Source of the DNA: Pelagibacterium sp. 26DY04
GTDB taxonomy: Bacteria; Pseudomonadota; Alphaproteobacteria; Rhizobiales; Devosiaceae
Direction: 5' to 3'
DNA: 64,000 nt
Assembly (NCBI RefSeq): GCF_031202305.1
Contig: NZ_CP101731.1
Location: 2,728,001-2,792,000, forward strand
The position numbers and the translations under genes were made by a program. This document shows positions 19,264 through 29,666 of the stretch, piece by piece. Under the pieces are notes generated by a model. The model was not told where the DNA came from and made no database searches. It saw nothing but the letters and a program-made list of their open reading frames with translations. Numbering within the stretch: the stretch's first letter is position 1; the number at the start of each line of letters is the position of its first letter.

Positions 19264-19519
19264 CGAGACCCTCGATCGGTTGCGGAGACTCCCCTGCCTC
19301 CCTCAGTAGCCAATTCGCGCGTAATGCATCGATATTGACCGCCGCCCATTCCGCGACGAGGCGGCGCGCTGCGGCTGGTAACTTCCCTGACAGAATCGCA
19401 CCGGTTTCGATCTCGATCAAGGCTTCGTCTTCGCCATAGAAGGCGTGGAAGTGAGGCGGTGCATGATCGCGAACATACATGCATATTCTGATGCCGAAAA
19501 ATCGAGATATGGTCGGCAC
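19253..19519 (-). CDS. DUF4160 domain protein
   Basis: An 88-residue protein starting MPTISRFFGIRICMYVRDHA, with the diagnostic APPHFHAFYGEDEALIEIETG (HxH motif), then RRLVAEWAAVNIDALRANW. It begins only 14 bases after the rpoD stop, so it is probably read with rpoD, and it overlaps its DUF2442 partner. A toxin-like role is inferred from pairing only. Confidence 0.83.
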   Translation of the reverse strand: MPTISRFFGIRICMYVRDHAPPHFHAFYGEDEALIEIETGAILSGKLPAAARRLVAEWAAVNIDALRANWLLREAGESPQPIEGLDAQ

Positions 19520-19533
19520 CGCCTCTATCGCCT

Positions 19534-21576
19534 TTAATTATCCAGGAAGCTCCGCAGCTTGCGGCTCCTGCTCGGATGCTTGAGCTTGCGCAGCGCCTTG
19601 GCTTCGATCTGGCGGATACGCTCGCGCGTCACCGAAAACTGCTGGCCGACTTCCTCCAGCGTATGATCGGTATTCATGCCGATACCGAACCGCATGCGCA
19701 GCACGCGTTCCTCACGCGGGGTGAGCGAAGCCAGAACTCGCGTGGTCGTTTCGCGAAGGTTTGACTGGATCGCCGCGTCGATCGGCTGGATCGCGTTGGT
19801 ATCGGGGATGAAATCCCCAAGGTTGCTGTCTTCCTCGTCGCCGATCGGCGTTTCGAGGGAGATCGGCTCCTTGGCGATCTTCAAGACCTTGCGCACCTTG
19901 TCGAGCGGCATCTGGAGCTTTTCGCTCAGCTCTTCCGGCGTCGGCTCGCGCCCGATCTCGTGCAGCATCTGGCGCGAGGTGCGAACGATCTTGTTGATCG
20001 TTTCGATCATGTGCACCGGGATACGGATGGTGCGCGCCTGGTCGGCGATCGAGCGGGTGATCGCCTGCCGGATCCACCAGGTGGCATAGGTCGAGAACTT
20101 GTAGCCGCGCCGGTATTCGAACTTATCGACAGCCTTCATCAGCCCGATATTGCCTTCCTGGATCAGGTCCAGGAACTGCAGGCCGCGATTGGTGTACTTC
20201 TTGGCGATCGAGATCACCAGACGCAGATTGGCCTCGACCATTTCCTTCTTGGCGATGGCCGCCTCGCGCTCGCCCTTCTGCACCTTGGAAACGATGCGGC
20301 GATATTCGGCGATGTCGAGGCCGGTTTCGGTGGCCAGCGTCTGGATCTCACCGCGCAACTCGTCGATCGTCGCCCGCTCGCGCGCCACGAAATCCGCCCA
20401 GCCCTTTTCGGACCGCTGACCGACCTTGTCGGCCCAGTCCGGATCGAGTTCCGAGCCGTAATAGGCGTTGAGGAAATCGTCGCGCTTGATCTTGTAGCTC
20501 TCGGCAAGCCGCAGCAGGCGCCCTTCATTGCGCACCAGCCGCTTGTTGATGTCATAGAGCTGCTCGACAAGGCTCTCGATGCGCGAGGCATTGAGCGAAA
20601 GCGATTTCACGTCCGCGATGACCTGGCTGCGCCAGGTTTCGAGTTCCTTGAGCGCCGCGGTATCGAGCGACTTGGCGGCAAGCTGGTCCTCGACGTGCTG
20701 GTCCTGCACCTTGCGCATCTTGCCATAGGTCTCGGCGATGCGATCGAAGGTTTCCACCACCTGAGGCTTGAGTTCCGCTTCCATGGCCGAGAGCGAGAGA
20801 TTGTTCTCGTACTCGTCGTCCTCGTCCTCTTCCTCGGGCTGACCGCCCTCGGCGCCACCTTCATCCTCGTCGGAAGACCCGGCCTTGGCCGGACGTTCGG
20901 AACGTGCAGCGGGCGCGGCCTCTTCCTCGTCCTCGTCGCTCTCGCCGCCGGCCGGCTCGGCCATCTTGGCGTCGGGCCCGGCATAGGTCGCTTCGAGATC
21001 GATGATGTCGCGCAAAAGGATCTCGCCTTCGGCGAGCTGGTCGCGCCAGATAATGATGGCCTGGAAGGTCAGCGGGCTTTCGCACAGCCCGGCGATCATG
21101 GTTTCCCGGCCGGCCTCGATCCGCTTGGCGATGGCGATTTCGCCTTCGCGCGACAGCAGTTCCACCGAGCCCATCTCGCGCAGATACATGCGCACGGGAT
21201 CGTCGGTGCGATCGGAGCCCGACTTGGTGTTGGAGGTGCTCGCGACCGCCGTCGAGCCGGTCGTGGCCAGCTCGCCGCTCTCTTCGTCGCCGCTGTCAGC
21301 TTCGGCTTCCTCGACCTCGTCTTCATCGACGACGTTGATGCCCATGTCCGAGAACATGGCCATGATGTCTTCGATCTGCTCGGAGGTCACTTCCTCGGAC
21401 GGCAGGACGGCGTTGATCTCTTCATAGGTCACATAGCCGCGCTTCTTGGCGGTCTTGATGAGCTTCTTGACCGCGGCGTCGGAAAGGTCGAGAAGCGGTC
21501 CGTCGGGGCCTTCGGTCTGCGATTCCGGCTTGTTGTCGGTTTCGGTCTTGGTCTGGTTGGCTGCCTTGGTGGCCAT
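19534..21576 (-). CDS. rpoD: RNA polymerase primary sigma factor
   Basis: Housekeeping sigma-70, 680 residues. The N-terminal region 1.1 is followed by a long acidic Glu/Asp-rich linker and the non-conserved region. Region 2 has [20 protein letters not shown], and the promoter -10 reading helix has [20 protein letters not shown]. Region 3 is [12 protein letters not shown], and region 4 is [20 protein letters not shown] ahead of the C-terminal [15 protein letters not shown] chose ATG 21576 (MATKAANQ) with AGGAG 10 bases upstream; an upstream extension is not family-like. It follows dnaG as in the classical macromolecular synthesis operon. Confidence 0.97.
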   Translation of the reverse strand: MATKAANQTKTETDNKPESQTEGPDGPLLDLSDAAVKKLIKTAKKRGYVTYEEINAVLPSEEVTSEQIEDIMAMFSDMGINVVDEDEVEEAEADSGDEESGELATTGSTAVASTSNTKSGSDRTDDPVRMYLREMGSVELLSREGEIAIAKRIEAGRETMIAGLCESPLTFQAIIIWRDQLAEGEILLRDIIDLEATYAGPDAKMAEPAGGESDEDEEEAAPAARSERPAKAGSSDEDEGGAEGGQPEEEDEDDEYENNLSLSAMEAELKPQVVETFDRIAETYGKMRKVQDQHVEDQLAAKSLDTAALKELETWRSQVIADVKSLSLNASRIESLVEQLYDINKRLVRNEGRLLRLAESYKIKRDDFLNAYYGSELDPDWADKVGQRSEKGWADFVARERATIDELRGEIQTLATETGLDIAEYRRIVSKVQKGEREAAIAKKEMVEANLRLVISIAKKYTNRGLQFLDLIQEGNIGLMKAVDKFEYRRGYKFSTYATWWIRQAITRSIADQARTIRIPVHMIETINKIVRTSRQMLHEIGREPTPEELSEKLQMPLDKVRKVLKIAKEPISLETPIGDEEDSNLGDFIPDTNAIQPIDAAIQSNLRETTTRVLASLTPREERVLRMRFGIGMNTDHTLEEVGQQFSVTRERIRQIEAKALRKLKHPSRSRKLRSFLDN

Positions 21577-21776
21577 ATAGTTCGCTCTCCTGAGCCGCAC
21601 CCTGGTAGCGGCACTGGTGTCATCGCCTGATGATCGCACTGTAGCCGGGATTGAAAGACGATTCAGGGTTAACACTTCGCTTCCGTGGAGCGAAAAGACC
21701 CCGACGCTGGTTCGAATCCGTCTGGTGATGGACCGCTCCATACACGCAAAAATGCGCGGACACGAATCATCTTTTT

Positions 21777-23699
21777 TCAAAGACTACGTGTCGCACGCCC
21801 GGATAACGAACCAAATCCCTCGATCAATGCCTCAGTACCATCGACACTGGAAATCTGATTCTGGATGTCACGCAGCCGCTCGAATGCGTTTTCGCTCAGG
21901 TCTTCGCCTAGCGCCAATTCGGCTGCTTTGAGTTCCCTATTTAGTTGCACCGATTTGTAATGCAAGGCCAGCGCGTGCTTTAATCCGGTCTCGGCGTCGA
22001 TTTGTGCGCTGTCCGCATCCGCCTGCCACACGCCCTGGCGCGCCAGAAGGTTCCGCATCTTGTCCAGAACCGGTCCATGCCCCCGCGCGATGAGGGCTTC
22101 CGCCAGCGCATTCGGACCCAGATCGGGATGCACGGTCACCAAGTCCAGAAGGCTCGCAAGCACCTGCCGCGCCGGAAGCGAACGGAACTCGATCTCGGCC
22201 AGCGCCTCGAGCCGGGCTTGGGCCAATTCCGGGTGATTGACCAGGCTCATGATGATCACCGCCTCGCGCGGGATCACATCAGGCGCCGCCCCGCCCTTCA
22301 GGAGCCGGGAATTGCGCAGAGTATCGGAGACCAGCATCTTGGGATTGCCCCGCTGCCCGTATCCGCGCTGCTGATAACCACCGCCGCGCCCCCGGCCCTG
22401 AAACTGGCCGCGGGTGGAAATGAACAGAGACGAAATCTTCTCGTCGAACGCCTGGCTGTAATGCCGCCGCACCGACACGTCGGCGATACGTGCGGCTCTT
22501 TCGCGCAGGCGGGCTTCAAGCGCCGCGCGCTGCTCGGGAGCCTCGGGAATGCCCCCCGCCGTCTCGATCGCCCAAACCGCATCGGCCAGCGAGCGCCCGC
22601 CGGCGATCAGATCGGCAAAGGCCTGCCGCCCCTGCTGCTTGATGAGATCGTCCGGATCGAGCCCGCCCGGCAACGTCACGATCCTTATCGATTTGCCCGG
22701 TTTGAGCATCGGCAGCGCGATCTCGATCGAACGCTCCGCCGCCCGCATGCCCGCGCTGTCCCCGTCAAAGCACAGCACAGGGATATCGGTCATCCGCCAA
22801 AGCAGGTTGAGATGATCCTCGGTAAGCGCCGTCCCGAGCGGAGCCACCGCCCCCTCGAACCCGGCCGCGACCGCCGCGATGACGTCAAGATACCCTTCGA
22901 CCACGATCAGCGGTTTGCCGTCATACCCCACCTGCCGCGCCGCCTGGCCGTTGTAAAGCGTCTGCCGCTTGTGGAAGAGCTCGGTTTCCGGCGAATTGAG
23001 ATATTTCGCCGCCACGTCGGCAGAGAGAGCCCGCCCGCCAAAGGCGATCACCCGTCCCCGGAAATCGGTGATCGGAAACATCAGCCGGTTGCGAAATCGG
23101 TCGTACGGTACGGGAATGTCTTCCCCATGCACCACCAGACCGGTTTCGGCCATTTCCCTGGCGGTGACGCCGTTGGCGGCGAGAAATTCCTTGAGTCCGT
23201 TGCGGCTGTCGGGCGCGAACCCGATCCTGAAGCGCTGCTGCATTGCCCCCGAAACGCCGCGCTCGAGTAGATAGCCCCGCGCCCGCGCGCCGACATTATG
23301 CGCCAGCGCCTCGACGAAATAGGTCGTTGCCAGCTCCATGACGTCATAGAGCGAGCGCCGCGCCTCGGCCCTGCGCTCGGCTTTCTCGTCCCGCGCCGGC
23401 ATCGGCACCCCGGCCCGTCCGGCCAGAAGCTCCACCGCCTCGGGAAAGCTCATCCCGGTCTTTTCGGTCAGAAACCGGAAATGATCCCCGCTCGCCCCGC
23501 ATCCGAAGCAATGGTAGCGGCCCCGCCGGTCGTCGGCATGAAAGCTCGGGCTCTTTTCGCCATGGAACGGGCAGCACGCCCACATATCGCCCTTGCCGGG
23601 CTGGGATTTGCGCTTGTCCCATAGGACATGCTCGCCCACCACCTGCGTGATGGGCAGCCGGTTTCGGATCTCATCCAGAAAGGCATCGGAAAAGCGCAT
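21777..23699 (-). CDS. dnaG: DNA primase
   Basis: Synthesises RNA primers at the replication fork. The 640-residue protein has the N-terminal CHC2 zinc finger ([26 protein letters not shown], residues about 42-67), the RNA polymerase domain, and the Toprim domain ([10 protein letters not shown] near residue 265; [12 protein letters not shown] near 315). A glycine/arginine-rich linker ([19 protein letters not shown]) precedes the C-terminal helicase-binding domain. It is upstream of rpoD with a 200-base spacer; the spacer holds a short hairpin (TTCGCT/AGCGAA on the minus strand) and perhaps an rpoD promoter. Confidence 0.97.
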   Translation of the reverse strand: MRFSDAFLDEIRNRLPITQVVGEHVLWDKRKSQPGKGDMWACCPFHGEKSPSFHADDRRGRYHCFGCGASGDHFRFLTEKTGMSFPEAVELLAGRAGVPMPARDEKAERRAEARRSLYDVMELATTYFVEALAHNVGARARGYLLERGVSGAMQQRFRIGFAPDSRNGLKEFLAANGVTAREMAETGLVVHGEDIPVPYDRFRNRLMFPITDFRGRVIAFGGRALSADVAAKYLNSPETELFHKRQTLYNGQAARQVGYDGKPLIVVEGYLDVIAAVAAGFEGAVAPLGTALTEDHLNLLWRMTDIPVLCFDGDSAGMRAAERSIEIALPMLKPGKSIRIVTLPGGLDPDDLIKQQGRQAFADLIAGGRSLADAVWAIETAGGIPEAPEQRAALEARLRERAARIADVSVRRHYSQAFDEKISSLFISTRGQFQGRGRGGGYQQRGYGQRGNPKMLVSDTLRNSRLLKGGAAPDVIPREAVIIMSLVNHPELAQARLEALAEIEFRSLPARQVLASLLDLVTVHPDLGPNALAEALIARGHGPVLDKMRNLLARQGVWQADADSAQIDAETGLKHALALHYKSVQLNRELKAAELALGEDLSENAFERLRDIQNQISSVDGTEALIEGFGSLSGRATRSL

Positions 23700-23720
23700 T
23701 TAGGATAAGTAAGGACTGAC

Positions 23721-24023
23721 TTACTTCCTGTCACGCGAAACGGGTGACTTATGCACCGTCTCGCTGCCGACGCGCTCGGAAAGCCACACCTTTATCAGCG
23801 ATTGATAAGGCACGTCCTGCTTGTTCGCGACGACCTTGATGCTTTCAAGCAGGGAGACCGGCAAGCGCAGCGAAATCGACGTCGAAGATGGCTTGAGATT
23901 AGGCAAGCGGACCTTTTCGGCCTTGCTCCAATCCAGATATTCGGCGGAATCATTCTCCTGCCAAAACGCGCGCTCTTCAGCTTCACTGGCAAACTCGGGA
24001 ATGGGTTTAAGAGCTTTGGGCAT
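23721..24023 (-). CDS. brnA: BrnA-like antitoxin
   Basis: A 100-residue DNA-binding antitoxin. The N-terminal part binds the toxin (FASEAEERAFWQENDSAEYLDWSKAE), and the C-terminal ribbon-helix-helix reads SISLRLPVSLLESIKVVANK followed by DVPYQSLIKVWLSERV. It overlaps the toxin gene by 17 bases and is second in the pair, the usual BrnT-BrnA order. It should bind the promoter upstream of brnT and neutralise the toxin. Confidence 0.85.
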   Translation of the reverse strand: MPKALKPIPEFASEAEERAFWQENDSAEYLDWSKAEKVRLPNLKPSSTSISLRLPVSLLESIKVVANKQDVPYQSLIKVWLSERVGSETVHKSPVSRDRK

Positions 24024-24309
24024 AAACGTTCCGCTCCTTGCGGCTCATGTCGCGGGCAGAAATGACGCGGATCAGCGTACCGTTTTCACGCAATGTGAAA
24101 GTTACATGCAGCAACCGACCGCCATCGGCACATCCGAGTGCGTGAAACCGCATCTCCGCAACGCTGTGCTTTGGATCGGCAAGCACGATCAGCGGCTCGT
24201 TGAAAAACACCTGCTCGGCTTCTGACGAAGTCACTTGGTGTTTGTCACGGCTCTTGGTCGCGTTTCCGCGATCCCAGTCAAAACCGCTGACCCGCCCCCA
24301 ATCGATCAT
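24007..24309 (-). CDS. brnT: BrnT-like ribonuclease toxin
   Basis: A 100-residue RelE-fold ribonuclease of the BrnT family. Typical elements are FDWDRGNATKSRDKHQVTSSEAEQVFF, RFHALGCADGGRLLHVTFTLREN, and the C-terminal IRVISARDMSRKERNVY, with the catalytic basic residues. There is no ribosome site before ATG 24309; the -10 box ends 6 bases upstream, so the mRNA is probably leaderless. Type II toxin, with brnA immediately downstream. Confidence 0.88.
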   Translation of the reverse strand: MIDWGRVSGFDWDRGNATKSRDKHQVTSSEAEQVFFNEPLIVLADPKHSVAEMRFHALGCADGGRLLHVTFTLRENGTLIRVISARDMSRKERNVYAQSS

Positions 24310-24315
24310 GGGTGT

Positions 24316-24345
24316 ATATTATCGTCATATACGCATTGACGTCAA
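24316..24345 (-). promoter_or_regulatory. brnTA promoter and inverted-repeat operator
   Basis: Minus-strand TTGACG (24345-24340), an 18-base spacer and TAATAT (24321-24316). GTATAT...ATATAC forms an inverted repeat over the spacer and -10, and TTGACGTCAA is itself a palindrome; both are candidate autoregulatory sites. The -35 overlaps the hdeD-like stop codon. Confidence 0.75.
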
Positions 24346-24899
24346 TGGCCCGCCTGCCAAAGCCGCCACGCCAACCCGAACAACCCGAACGAGAAGATGA
24401 TCATCAACACGCCGCCGACCATCACCAGCGCCGCAGCAGCCGCCAGCGGCCAGAAGATCAGCAGCAGGCCGAACAGCACATAGAGAATGCCGCTCAACAG
24501 CACCGGCCAGATCTTGGCGTAAAGCTCGCGTTCGCGAAGGATGACCACGATTTCCATCACCCCAACGAACACCGCCTGGAAGGCGACGAGGTAGACAAGG
24601 AATGTCGCGGTGATCAGCGTTCCAAGCAGCGGCGAAAGGAGGATGAGCACGCCCACCAGGATCGATAGGGCGTTACGCACCACGTCGAACCAGAAATTCC
24701 CGGTCTTGCCGCCGCCAAAGGTGATGGTCCAAAGACCCAGCACCCCGTCGACCACGAACAGGGCGGCCGCGACGGTCGTCAGCACCAGCAAAGCCGGTCC
24801 GGGAAAAAACAGCGCATAAAAACCGGCCAGCAGCATGAGCACGCCGCGCAGGCCGGTCAGGATGGATGGAAAGCGAGAAGAGTTCTTTTCGGCTGGCAT
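24342..24899 (-). CDS. HdeD/DUF308 family membrane protein
   Basis: A 185-residue inner-membrane protein with six hydrophobic segments (for example GVLMLLAGFYALFFPGPALL and LFGLLLIFWPLAAAAALVMV), the DUF308/HdeD repeat arrangement. E. coli HdeD takes part in acid resistance; the role here is not shown. ATG 24899 has GGGGAC upstream. Its last codons contain the brnT promoter's -35. Confidence 0.82.
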   Translation of the reverse strand: MPAEKNSSRFPSILTGLRGVLMLLAGFYALFFPGPALLVLTTVAAALFVVDGVLGLWTITFGGGKTGNFWFDVVRNALSILVGVLILLSPLLGTLITATFLVYLVAFQAVFVGVMEIVVILRERELYAKIWPVLLSGILYVLFGLLLIFWPLAAAAALVMVGGVLMIIFSFGLFGLAWRLWQAGH

Positions 24900-24965
24900 C
24901 GTCAGGTCCCCACAAGCCAAGGCAAGCAGGAACGACTATAGGCCGCTCGGTCTCGCGCGCATAGC

Positions 24966-25418
24966 CTATGCGCTCAGTTGCGCCTTCACCTGTTTGGAGG
25001 CCTGGCCGAAATCGATCTGGCCGGGATATTTGGCCTTGAGGACGCCCACGACCTTGCCCATGTCCCGCAGCCCCTCGGCGCCCGTCTCGGCGATCGCGCT
25101 TTTGATCGCCGCATCGATTTCGGCTTCCGTCAGCGGACGGGGGAGAAATTCCTTGATGATCTCGATTTCCTCGCGCTCCTGCGCCTCGAGTTCGGGCCGC
25201 CCGTTCTGGCCATATAGCGCCGCCGATTCCTCGCGCTGCTTGACCATCTTTTGCAGGATGGCGAGGATGTCCTCGTCGGTGATGCCGTCCCTGCCCTCGC
25301 CCCGCGCCGCGATTTCGCGGTCCTTGATGGCGGCGTTGATCAGCCGCAGCGTCGTCGTCCGACGTCCGTCGCGGGCCTTCATGGCATCCTTCATGGCAGC
25401 ACTGATCTGGTCGCGCAT
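24966..25418 (-). CDS. yqeY: GatB/YqeY domain protein
   Basis: A 150-residue helical protein resembling the tail of GatB and the free-standing YqeY. N-terminal MRDQISAAMKDAMKARDGRR leads to TLRLINAAIKDREIAARGE, then EEIEIIKEFLPRPLTEAEID and LRDMGKVVGVLKAKYPGQID. It may help tRNA-dependent amidation but has no firm role. It stands alone, divergent from carA. Confidence 0.88.
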   Translation of the reverse strand: MRDQISAAMKDAMKARDGRRTTTLRLINAAIKDREIAARGEGRDGITDEDILAILQKMVKQREESAALYGQNGRPELEAQEREEIEIIKEFLPRPLTEAEIDAAIKSAIAETGAEGLRDMGKVVGVLKAKYPGQIDFGQASKQVKAQLSA

Positions 25419-25556
25419 GATCGGCGTCCTTCATGTTCATTGGTTGCGAGCGCTCTATACTCCAATCGCTCGGCCAAAGCCAATTGCGTGACGAGCACAA
25501 TGTCACGCTCACCCTAAGCTATTGATTTCCAATACCTTCAAAAGCAAAGGACTCGG

Positions 25557-25585
25557 TTGACCGCGCCTGCCCCTTCAAATAGGTT
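25557..25585 (+). promoter_or_regulatory. Likely carA promoter
   Basis: TTGACC and TAGGTT are separated by 17 bases, with about 110 bases of 5' leader before carA. The leader contains a GCGCGC/GCGCGC hairpin shortly before the ribosome site. Confidence 0.45.
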
Positions 25586-25697
25586 CGCTCAAATTCAATA
25601 TAGGGCGGACAGAACCACCAAACGGCGACTTTGGCCGGGGGTTCCGTGTGCCTGAACTTGCGCGCAGCGAGCGCGCCTCACCTGAAGGAGAAGCCCA

Positions 25698-26885
25698 ATG
25701 TCCGGCTGGCTGGAAACCGCCCCTACCGCAGTCCTCATCCTCCGCGACGGGACGCGCCTTGAGGGTCGCGGCATCGGTGCCACGGGCATGGCGGCCGGCG
25801 AGGTCTGCTTCAATACGGCGATGACCGGATACCAGGAAATCCTGACCGATCCCTCCTATGCCGGCCAGATCATCACCTTCACCTTCCCCCATATCGGCAA
25901 TGTCGGCGCCAATGACGAGGACATCGAGACGGTCAACATGGCCGCGGCGTCCGGCGTGCGCGGCATGGTGATCAAGGCCGATATCACCAGCCCATCCAAT
26001 TACCGCGCCGCCAATGAACTCGACGCCTGGCTCAAAAAGCGCGGCATCATCGGCATTGCCGGCCTCGATACGCGCGCCCTCACCGCTCTCATCCGCGACA
26101 AGGGCATGGCCGATGCCGTGATCGCCCACGCTCCTAACGGACAGTTCGACGAAACCGAGCTTCAGGCCACGCTCGACGCCTTCCCCGGTCTCGAAGGCCT
26201 CGACCTCGCCAAGGAAGTCTCCACCACCCAGACCTATCGCTGGGACGAGACCCGCTGGCGCTGGGGTGAGGGCTATGGCCGCCTCGAAGATCCCCAGTTC
26301 CACATCGTCGCCATCGACTACGGCGCCAAGCGCAACATCCTGCGCTGCATCGCCGACCAGGGCGCCCGCGTCACCGTGGTGCCCGCCACCGCGACGGTCG
26401 AGGACATCATGGCCCATAACCCCGACGGCGTGTTCCTCTCCAACGGCCCCGGCGATCCCGCCGCGACCGGTGAATACGCAGTGCCCACCATCCGGAAGGT
26501 CATCGAAACCGGCAAGCCGGTCTTTGGCATCTGCCTTGGTCACCAGCTCCTCGGCCTCGCCCTGGGCGGCAAAACCCAGAAGATGCATCAGGGGCATCAC
26601 GGCGCCAACCATCCGGTGAAAGACCTCACCACCGGCAAGGTCGAGATCACCTCTATGAACCATGGTTTCGCCGTCGACCGCGACAGCCTGCCCTCCGGCG
26701 TGAGTGAAACCCATGTCTCACTTTTCGACGGCTCCAACGCCGGCCTGCAGGTAGATGGCAAGCCTGTGTTCTCGGTGCAGTACCACCCGGAAGCCTCCCC
26801 CGGCCCGCACGACTCACACTACCTCTTCACGCGCTTCCTTAACCTCGTGCGTGAGCAGAAAGGCGAGCCGGCCGTCGCAGAATAG
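25698..26885 (+). CDS. carA: Carbamoyl-phosphate synthase small subunit
   Basis: Glutaminase subunit that feeds ammonia to CarB for arginine and pyrimidine synthesis. The 395-residue protein has the N-terminal CPSase small-chain domain (GRGIGATGMAAGEVCFNTAM; ITFTFPHIGNVG) and a class I glutamine amidotransferase domain with nucleophile Cys in FGICLGHQLLGLALGG and the His-Glu pair in VQYHPEASPGPHD. AAGGAG precedes the start. carB lies 6.8 kb downstream on the same strand with unrelated genes between. Confidence 0.97.
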   Translation: MSGWLETAPTAVLILRDGTRLEGRGIGATGMAAGEVCFNTAMTGYQEILTDPSYAGQIITFTFPHIGNVGANDEDIETVNMAAASGVRGMVIKADITSPSNYRAANELDAWLKKRGIIGIAGLDTRALTALIRDKGMADAVIAHAPNGQFDETELQATLDAFPGLEGLDLAKEVSTTQTYRWDETRWRWGEGYGRLEDPQFHIVAIDYGAKRNILRCIADQGARVTVVPATATVEDIMAHNPDGVFLSNGPGDPAATGEYAVPTIRKVIETGKPVFGICLGHQLLGLALGGKTQKMHQGHHGANHPVKDLTTGKVEITSMNHGFAVDRDSLPSGVSETHVSLFDGSNAGLQVDGKPVFSVQYHPEASPGPHDSHYLFTRFLNLVREQKGEPAVAE

Positions 26886-26961
26886 CGGCTGTGGGGGCGC
26901 CGCTGCGGGGCTTGTCCCCGGAATCCAGCAACAGCGCCAGCCAAGAGCACCCCCAAGCTGC

Positions 26962-27360
26962 CTAAAGGTGCCGGACCTCCGCCGGTACGTTCCACCAATT
27001 GTCGTTAAGACCGTCGAAATAGGTGACGGGCGCGGCGATCAGGTCTTCTGGCGTCGCGTCGTCGAGACACGCGACGTTGATCTGCACCTCGGCGCCATTG
27101 TTCCATTCCGCCGCCGCCACCCGAGCGAACGGGGTCAATCCGCAGCCTGGGCAAAACAGGCCGGTGCCACCGCGATTGGGCACCAAGGTGTCTTCCCCTT
27201 CAAGCGCCCGGAACGCTTCGGGCTTGATGGTGGCACTCCACCAGCGCCGCTTGCGGCAGCTCGTGCAATTGCACTTCCCCGTTCCCTGGCTGAGATCGAT
27301 ATCGGCCTCGAACCGAACAGAGCCGCACTGGCAGCTTCCATGATAGGTGCGGAGTGTCAT
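26962..27360 (-). CDS. GFA / CENP-V domain protein
   Basis: A 132-residue zinc protein of the glutathione-dependent formaldehyde-activating enzyme fold. N-terminal YHGSCQCGSVRFEADID and CNCTSCRKRRWW, and the later FCPGCGLTPFAR, supply the Cys ligands. Most members of this fold have unknown substrates. It is convergent with carA. Confidence 0.85.
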   Translation of the reverse strand: MTLRTYHGSCQCGSVRFEADIDLSQGTGKCNCTSCRKRRWWSATIKPEAFRALEGEDTLVPNRGGTGLFCPGCGLTPFARVAAAEWNNGAEVQINVACLDDATPEDLIAAPVTYFDGLNDNWWNVPAEVRHL

Positions 27361-27576
27361 TTGGGTTTCTCCCTTTCAAAGCAATGACCTGACGCTACCG
27401 CGCAGTCGTGACAAACGCTGTCAGCAGCCCGCCACGAAAAGAAATTTGACCAAAAGATAAAAAGGCGCGACGCTTCCTCGCGCGCGTCATCGGACCGTCA
27501 GAAAACTGCGGCAAGGGGGGCGGGCGTTCCGCGGCGGTTGTCGCGGGCCATCAAGTTCAGTCCGTGGAGGGACCTC

Positions 27577-29562
27577 ATGAATTCTCTTACGATTTCGCGC
27601 CGCGCGTTTCTCGCCGGCACGGCCTCGGTCGGCGCGGCCGCCGTTGTGATGCACCCGTTCGCGGTGCTGGCCCAGTCCAACCAGGCCCATCTGCGCATCA
27701 TGGAAACGACCGACATCCACGTCGCCATCATGCCCTATGACTACTACACCGACGCCCCCAACGACACGATGGGCCTGGCCCGCACCGCTTCGATCATCGA
27801 GAGCATCCGCGCCGAGGCCGGTAATGCCATCCTTCTCGACAATGGCGACACCATCCAGGGCAACCCGCTCGGCGACTATGTCGCCTATGAGCGCGGCATC
27901 GACGGATCGGACCTGCACCCCACCATCGCCGCCATGAACGAGCTCGGTTATGACGCGGGCACGATCGGCAACCACGAATTCAACTATGGTCTCGAATTCC
28001 TCGACCAGGCCATGGCCGGGGCCAATTTCCCGGTGGTTCTTGCCAACGTCGTCAACGGCACCGAACTGGGCGACGATCCGCTTGCGGACGACACCCTGTT
28101 CGATCCCTATGTGATCATTGAAAAGGAGCTGGTCGACGGCGCCGGCGAAAGCCACACCATCCGCATCGGCCTGATCGGCTTCACCCCGCCCCAGATCATG
28201 AGCTGGGATGCCGCTCATCTCGAGGGCAAGGTGGCCGTGCGCGATATCGTTGAGACCGCCCGCGCCTATGTCCCGAAGATGCGCGAAGAAGGCGCCGATA
28301 TCGTCATCGCCCTTTCGCACTCGGGCATCAGCGGCGACGGCTACACTCCGGGCATGGAAAACGCCTCGCTCTATCTCGGTGAGGTCGAAGGCATCGACGC
28401 CATCCTTACCGGTCACCACCACCTCGTCTTCCCAGGCCCCGACTATGCCGATGTGGAAGGCGTCGATATCGAGAACGGCACGCTGATGGGCGTCCCCGCC
28501 GTCATGCCCGGCTTCTGGGGCAGCCATATGGGCCTGATCGATCTGCTGCTCGAACGCGGCGACGACGGCTCCTGGACCGTAGTGTCCCACACCTCCGAAG
28601 CGCGCCCCATCTACGAGCGCGTCGACGGTGCGGTGACCGCCACCGTCGAATCCGATGAGGAAGTCGTGGCTTCGGTCGAAGCGGCCCACCAGGAAACCCT
28701 CGACTATATCCGCCGCCCGGTCGGTGAAACCGCTGCCCCGCTCCACTCCTATTTCTCTCTGGTCGCCGACGATCCGTCCGTGCAGATCGTCAATATCGCC
28801 CAGACCTGGTACATGGAGCAGATGATGGCGGGCACCGAATGGGAAGGTCTGCCGATCCTTTCGGCTGCCGCCCCCTTCAAGGCCGGCGGCCGTGGCGGTC
28901 CGGACTATTACACCGACGTCCCCGTCGGCCCGGTCGCCATCAAGAACGTCGCCGATCTCTACCTCTACCCCAACACCATCCAGGCGGTGAAGATCACCGG
29001 CGCCGACGTCAAGAACTGGCTCGAACGCGCCGCCGGCATGTTCAACCAGGTCGAGGCCGGCGCCACCGACGCCCAGCTCATCAACCCCGATTTCCCGTCC
29101 TACAATTTCGACGTGATCGACGGGGTGACCTACAAGATCGACATCACCCAGCCGTCCAAATACGCAGCCGACGGCTCGGGCGAAACCAACCCCGATGCCA
29201 ACCGCATCGTCGATCTGATGTACAATGGCGAGCCTATCGATCCGGCTCAGGAATTCATCGTCGCCACCAACAACTACCGCGCCGGCGGCGGCGGCTCGTT
29301 CCCGGGCATCGATTCGAGCAAGATCGTCTTCATCGGTCCCGATACCAACCGCGACGTGATCGTGCGCTACATCGTCGAGCAGGGCACCATCGACCCGGCC
29401 GCCGACAGCAATTGGTCCCTTGCCGAAATCGGTGACACCACCGTGCTGTTCGAAACCGGCCCTGCCGCCGAACAGCACCTGGCCGACGTGACCGCCATCA
29501 CCATCGAGCCCACCGGCGATACCAGCGAAGCCGGTTTCGGCGTCTACCGCATCTCGCTGTAA
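27577..29562 (+). CDS. cpdB: 2',3'-cyclic-nucleotide 2'-phosphodiesterase/3'-nucleotidase
   Basis: Periplasmic nucleotide scavenging enzyme, 661 residues. A twin-arginine signal is visible ([18 protein letters not shown], cleavage after VLA). The metallophosphoesterase domain has [40 protein letters not shown] and [10 protein letters not shown]. The C-terminal 5'-nucleotidase domain ends with [14 protein letters not shown] placed the start at ATG 27577 with TGGAGG upstream. Tat export of this enzyme fits cofactor loading before export. Confidence 0.93.
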   Translation: MNSLTISRRAFLAGTASVGAAAVVMHPFAVLAQSNQAHLRIMETTDIHVAIMPYDYYTDAPNDTMGLARTASIIESIRAEAGNAILLDNGDTIQGNPLGDYVAYERGIDGSDLHPTIAAMNELGYDAGTIGNHEFNYGLEFLDQAMAGANFPVVLANVVNGTELGDDPLADDTLFDPYVIIEKELVDGAGESHTIRIGLIGFTPPQIMSWDAAHLEGKVAVRDIVETARAYVPKMREEGADIVIALSHSGISGDGYTPGMENASLYLGEVEGIDAILTGHHHLVFPGPDYADVEGVDIENGTLMGVPAVMPGFWGSHMGLIDLLLERGDDGSWTVVSHTSEARPIYERVDGAVTATVESDEEVVASVEAAHQETLDYIRRPVGETAAPLHSYFSLVADDPSVQIVNIAQTWYMEQMMAGTEWEGLPILSAAAPFKAGGRGGPDYYTDVPVGPVAIKNVADLYLYPNTIQAVKITGADVKNWLERAAGMFNQVEAGATDAQLINPDFPSYNFDVIDGVTYKIDITQPSKYAADGSGETNPDANRIVDLMYNGEPIDPAQEFIVATNNYRAGGGGSFPGIDSSKIVFIGPDTNRDVIVRYIVEQGTIDPAADSNWSLAEIGDTTVLFETGPAAEQHLADVTAITIEPTGDTSEAGFGVYRISL

Positions 29563-29620
29563 AGCGGCTTGAAGTAAAATCTCGATTCCGGGCCAAGGAC
29601 TTGGCCTACGTTCCGGAATC

Positions 29621-29664
29621 CAAAAGAAGAGAGCTTCAGGTTCATCTGCAACCTGAAGCTCTCT
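29621..29664 (-). terminator. Strong terminator of the zinc-peptidase operon
   Basis: A 15-bp perfect stem (AGAGAGCTTCAGGTT and its complement) has a 7-base loop. On the minus strand TCTTTTG follows. It lies 2 bases after the peptidase stop and may also limit cpdB transcription. Confidence 0.85.
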
Positions 29665-29666
29665 GT

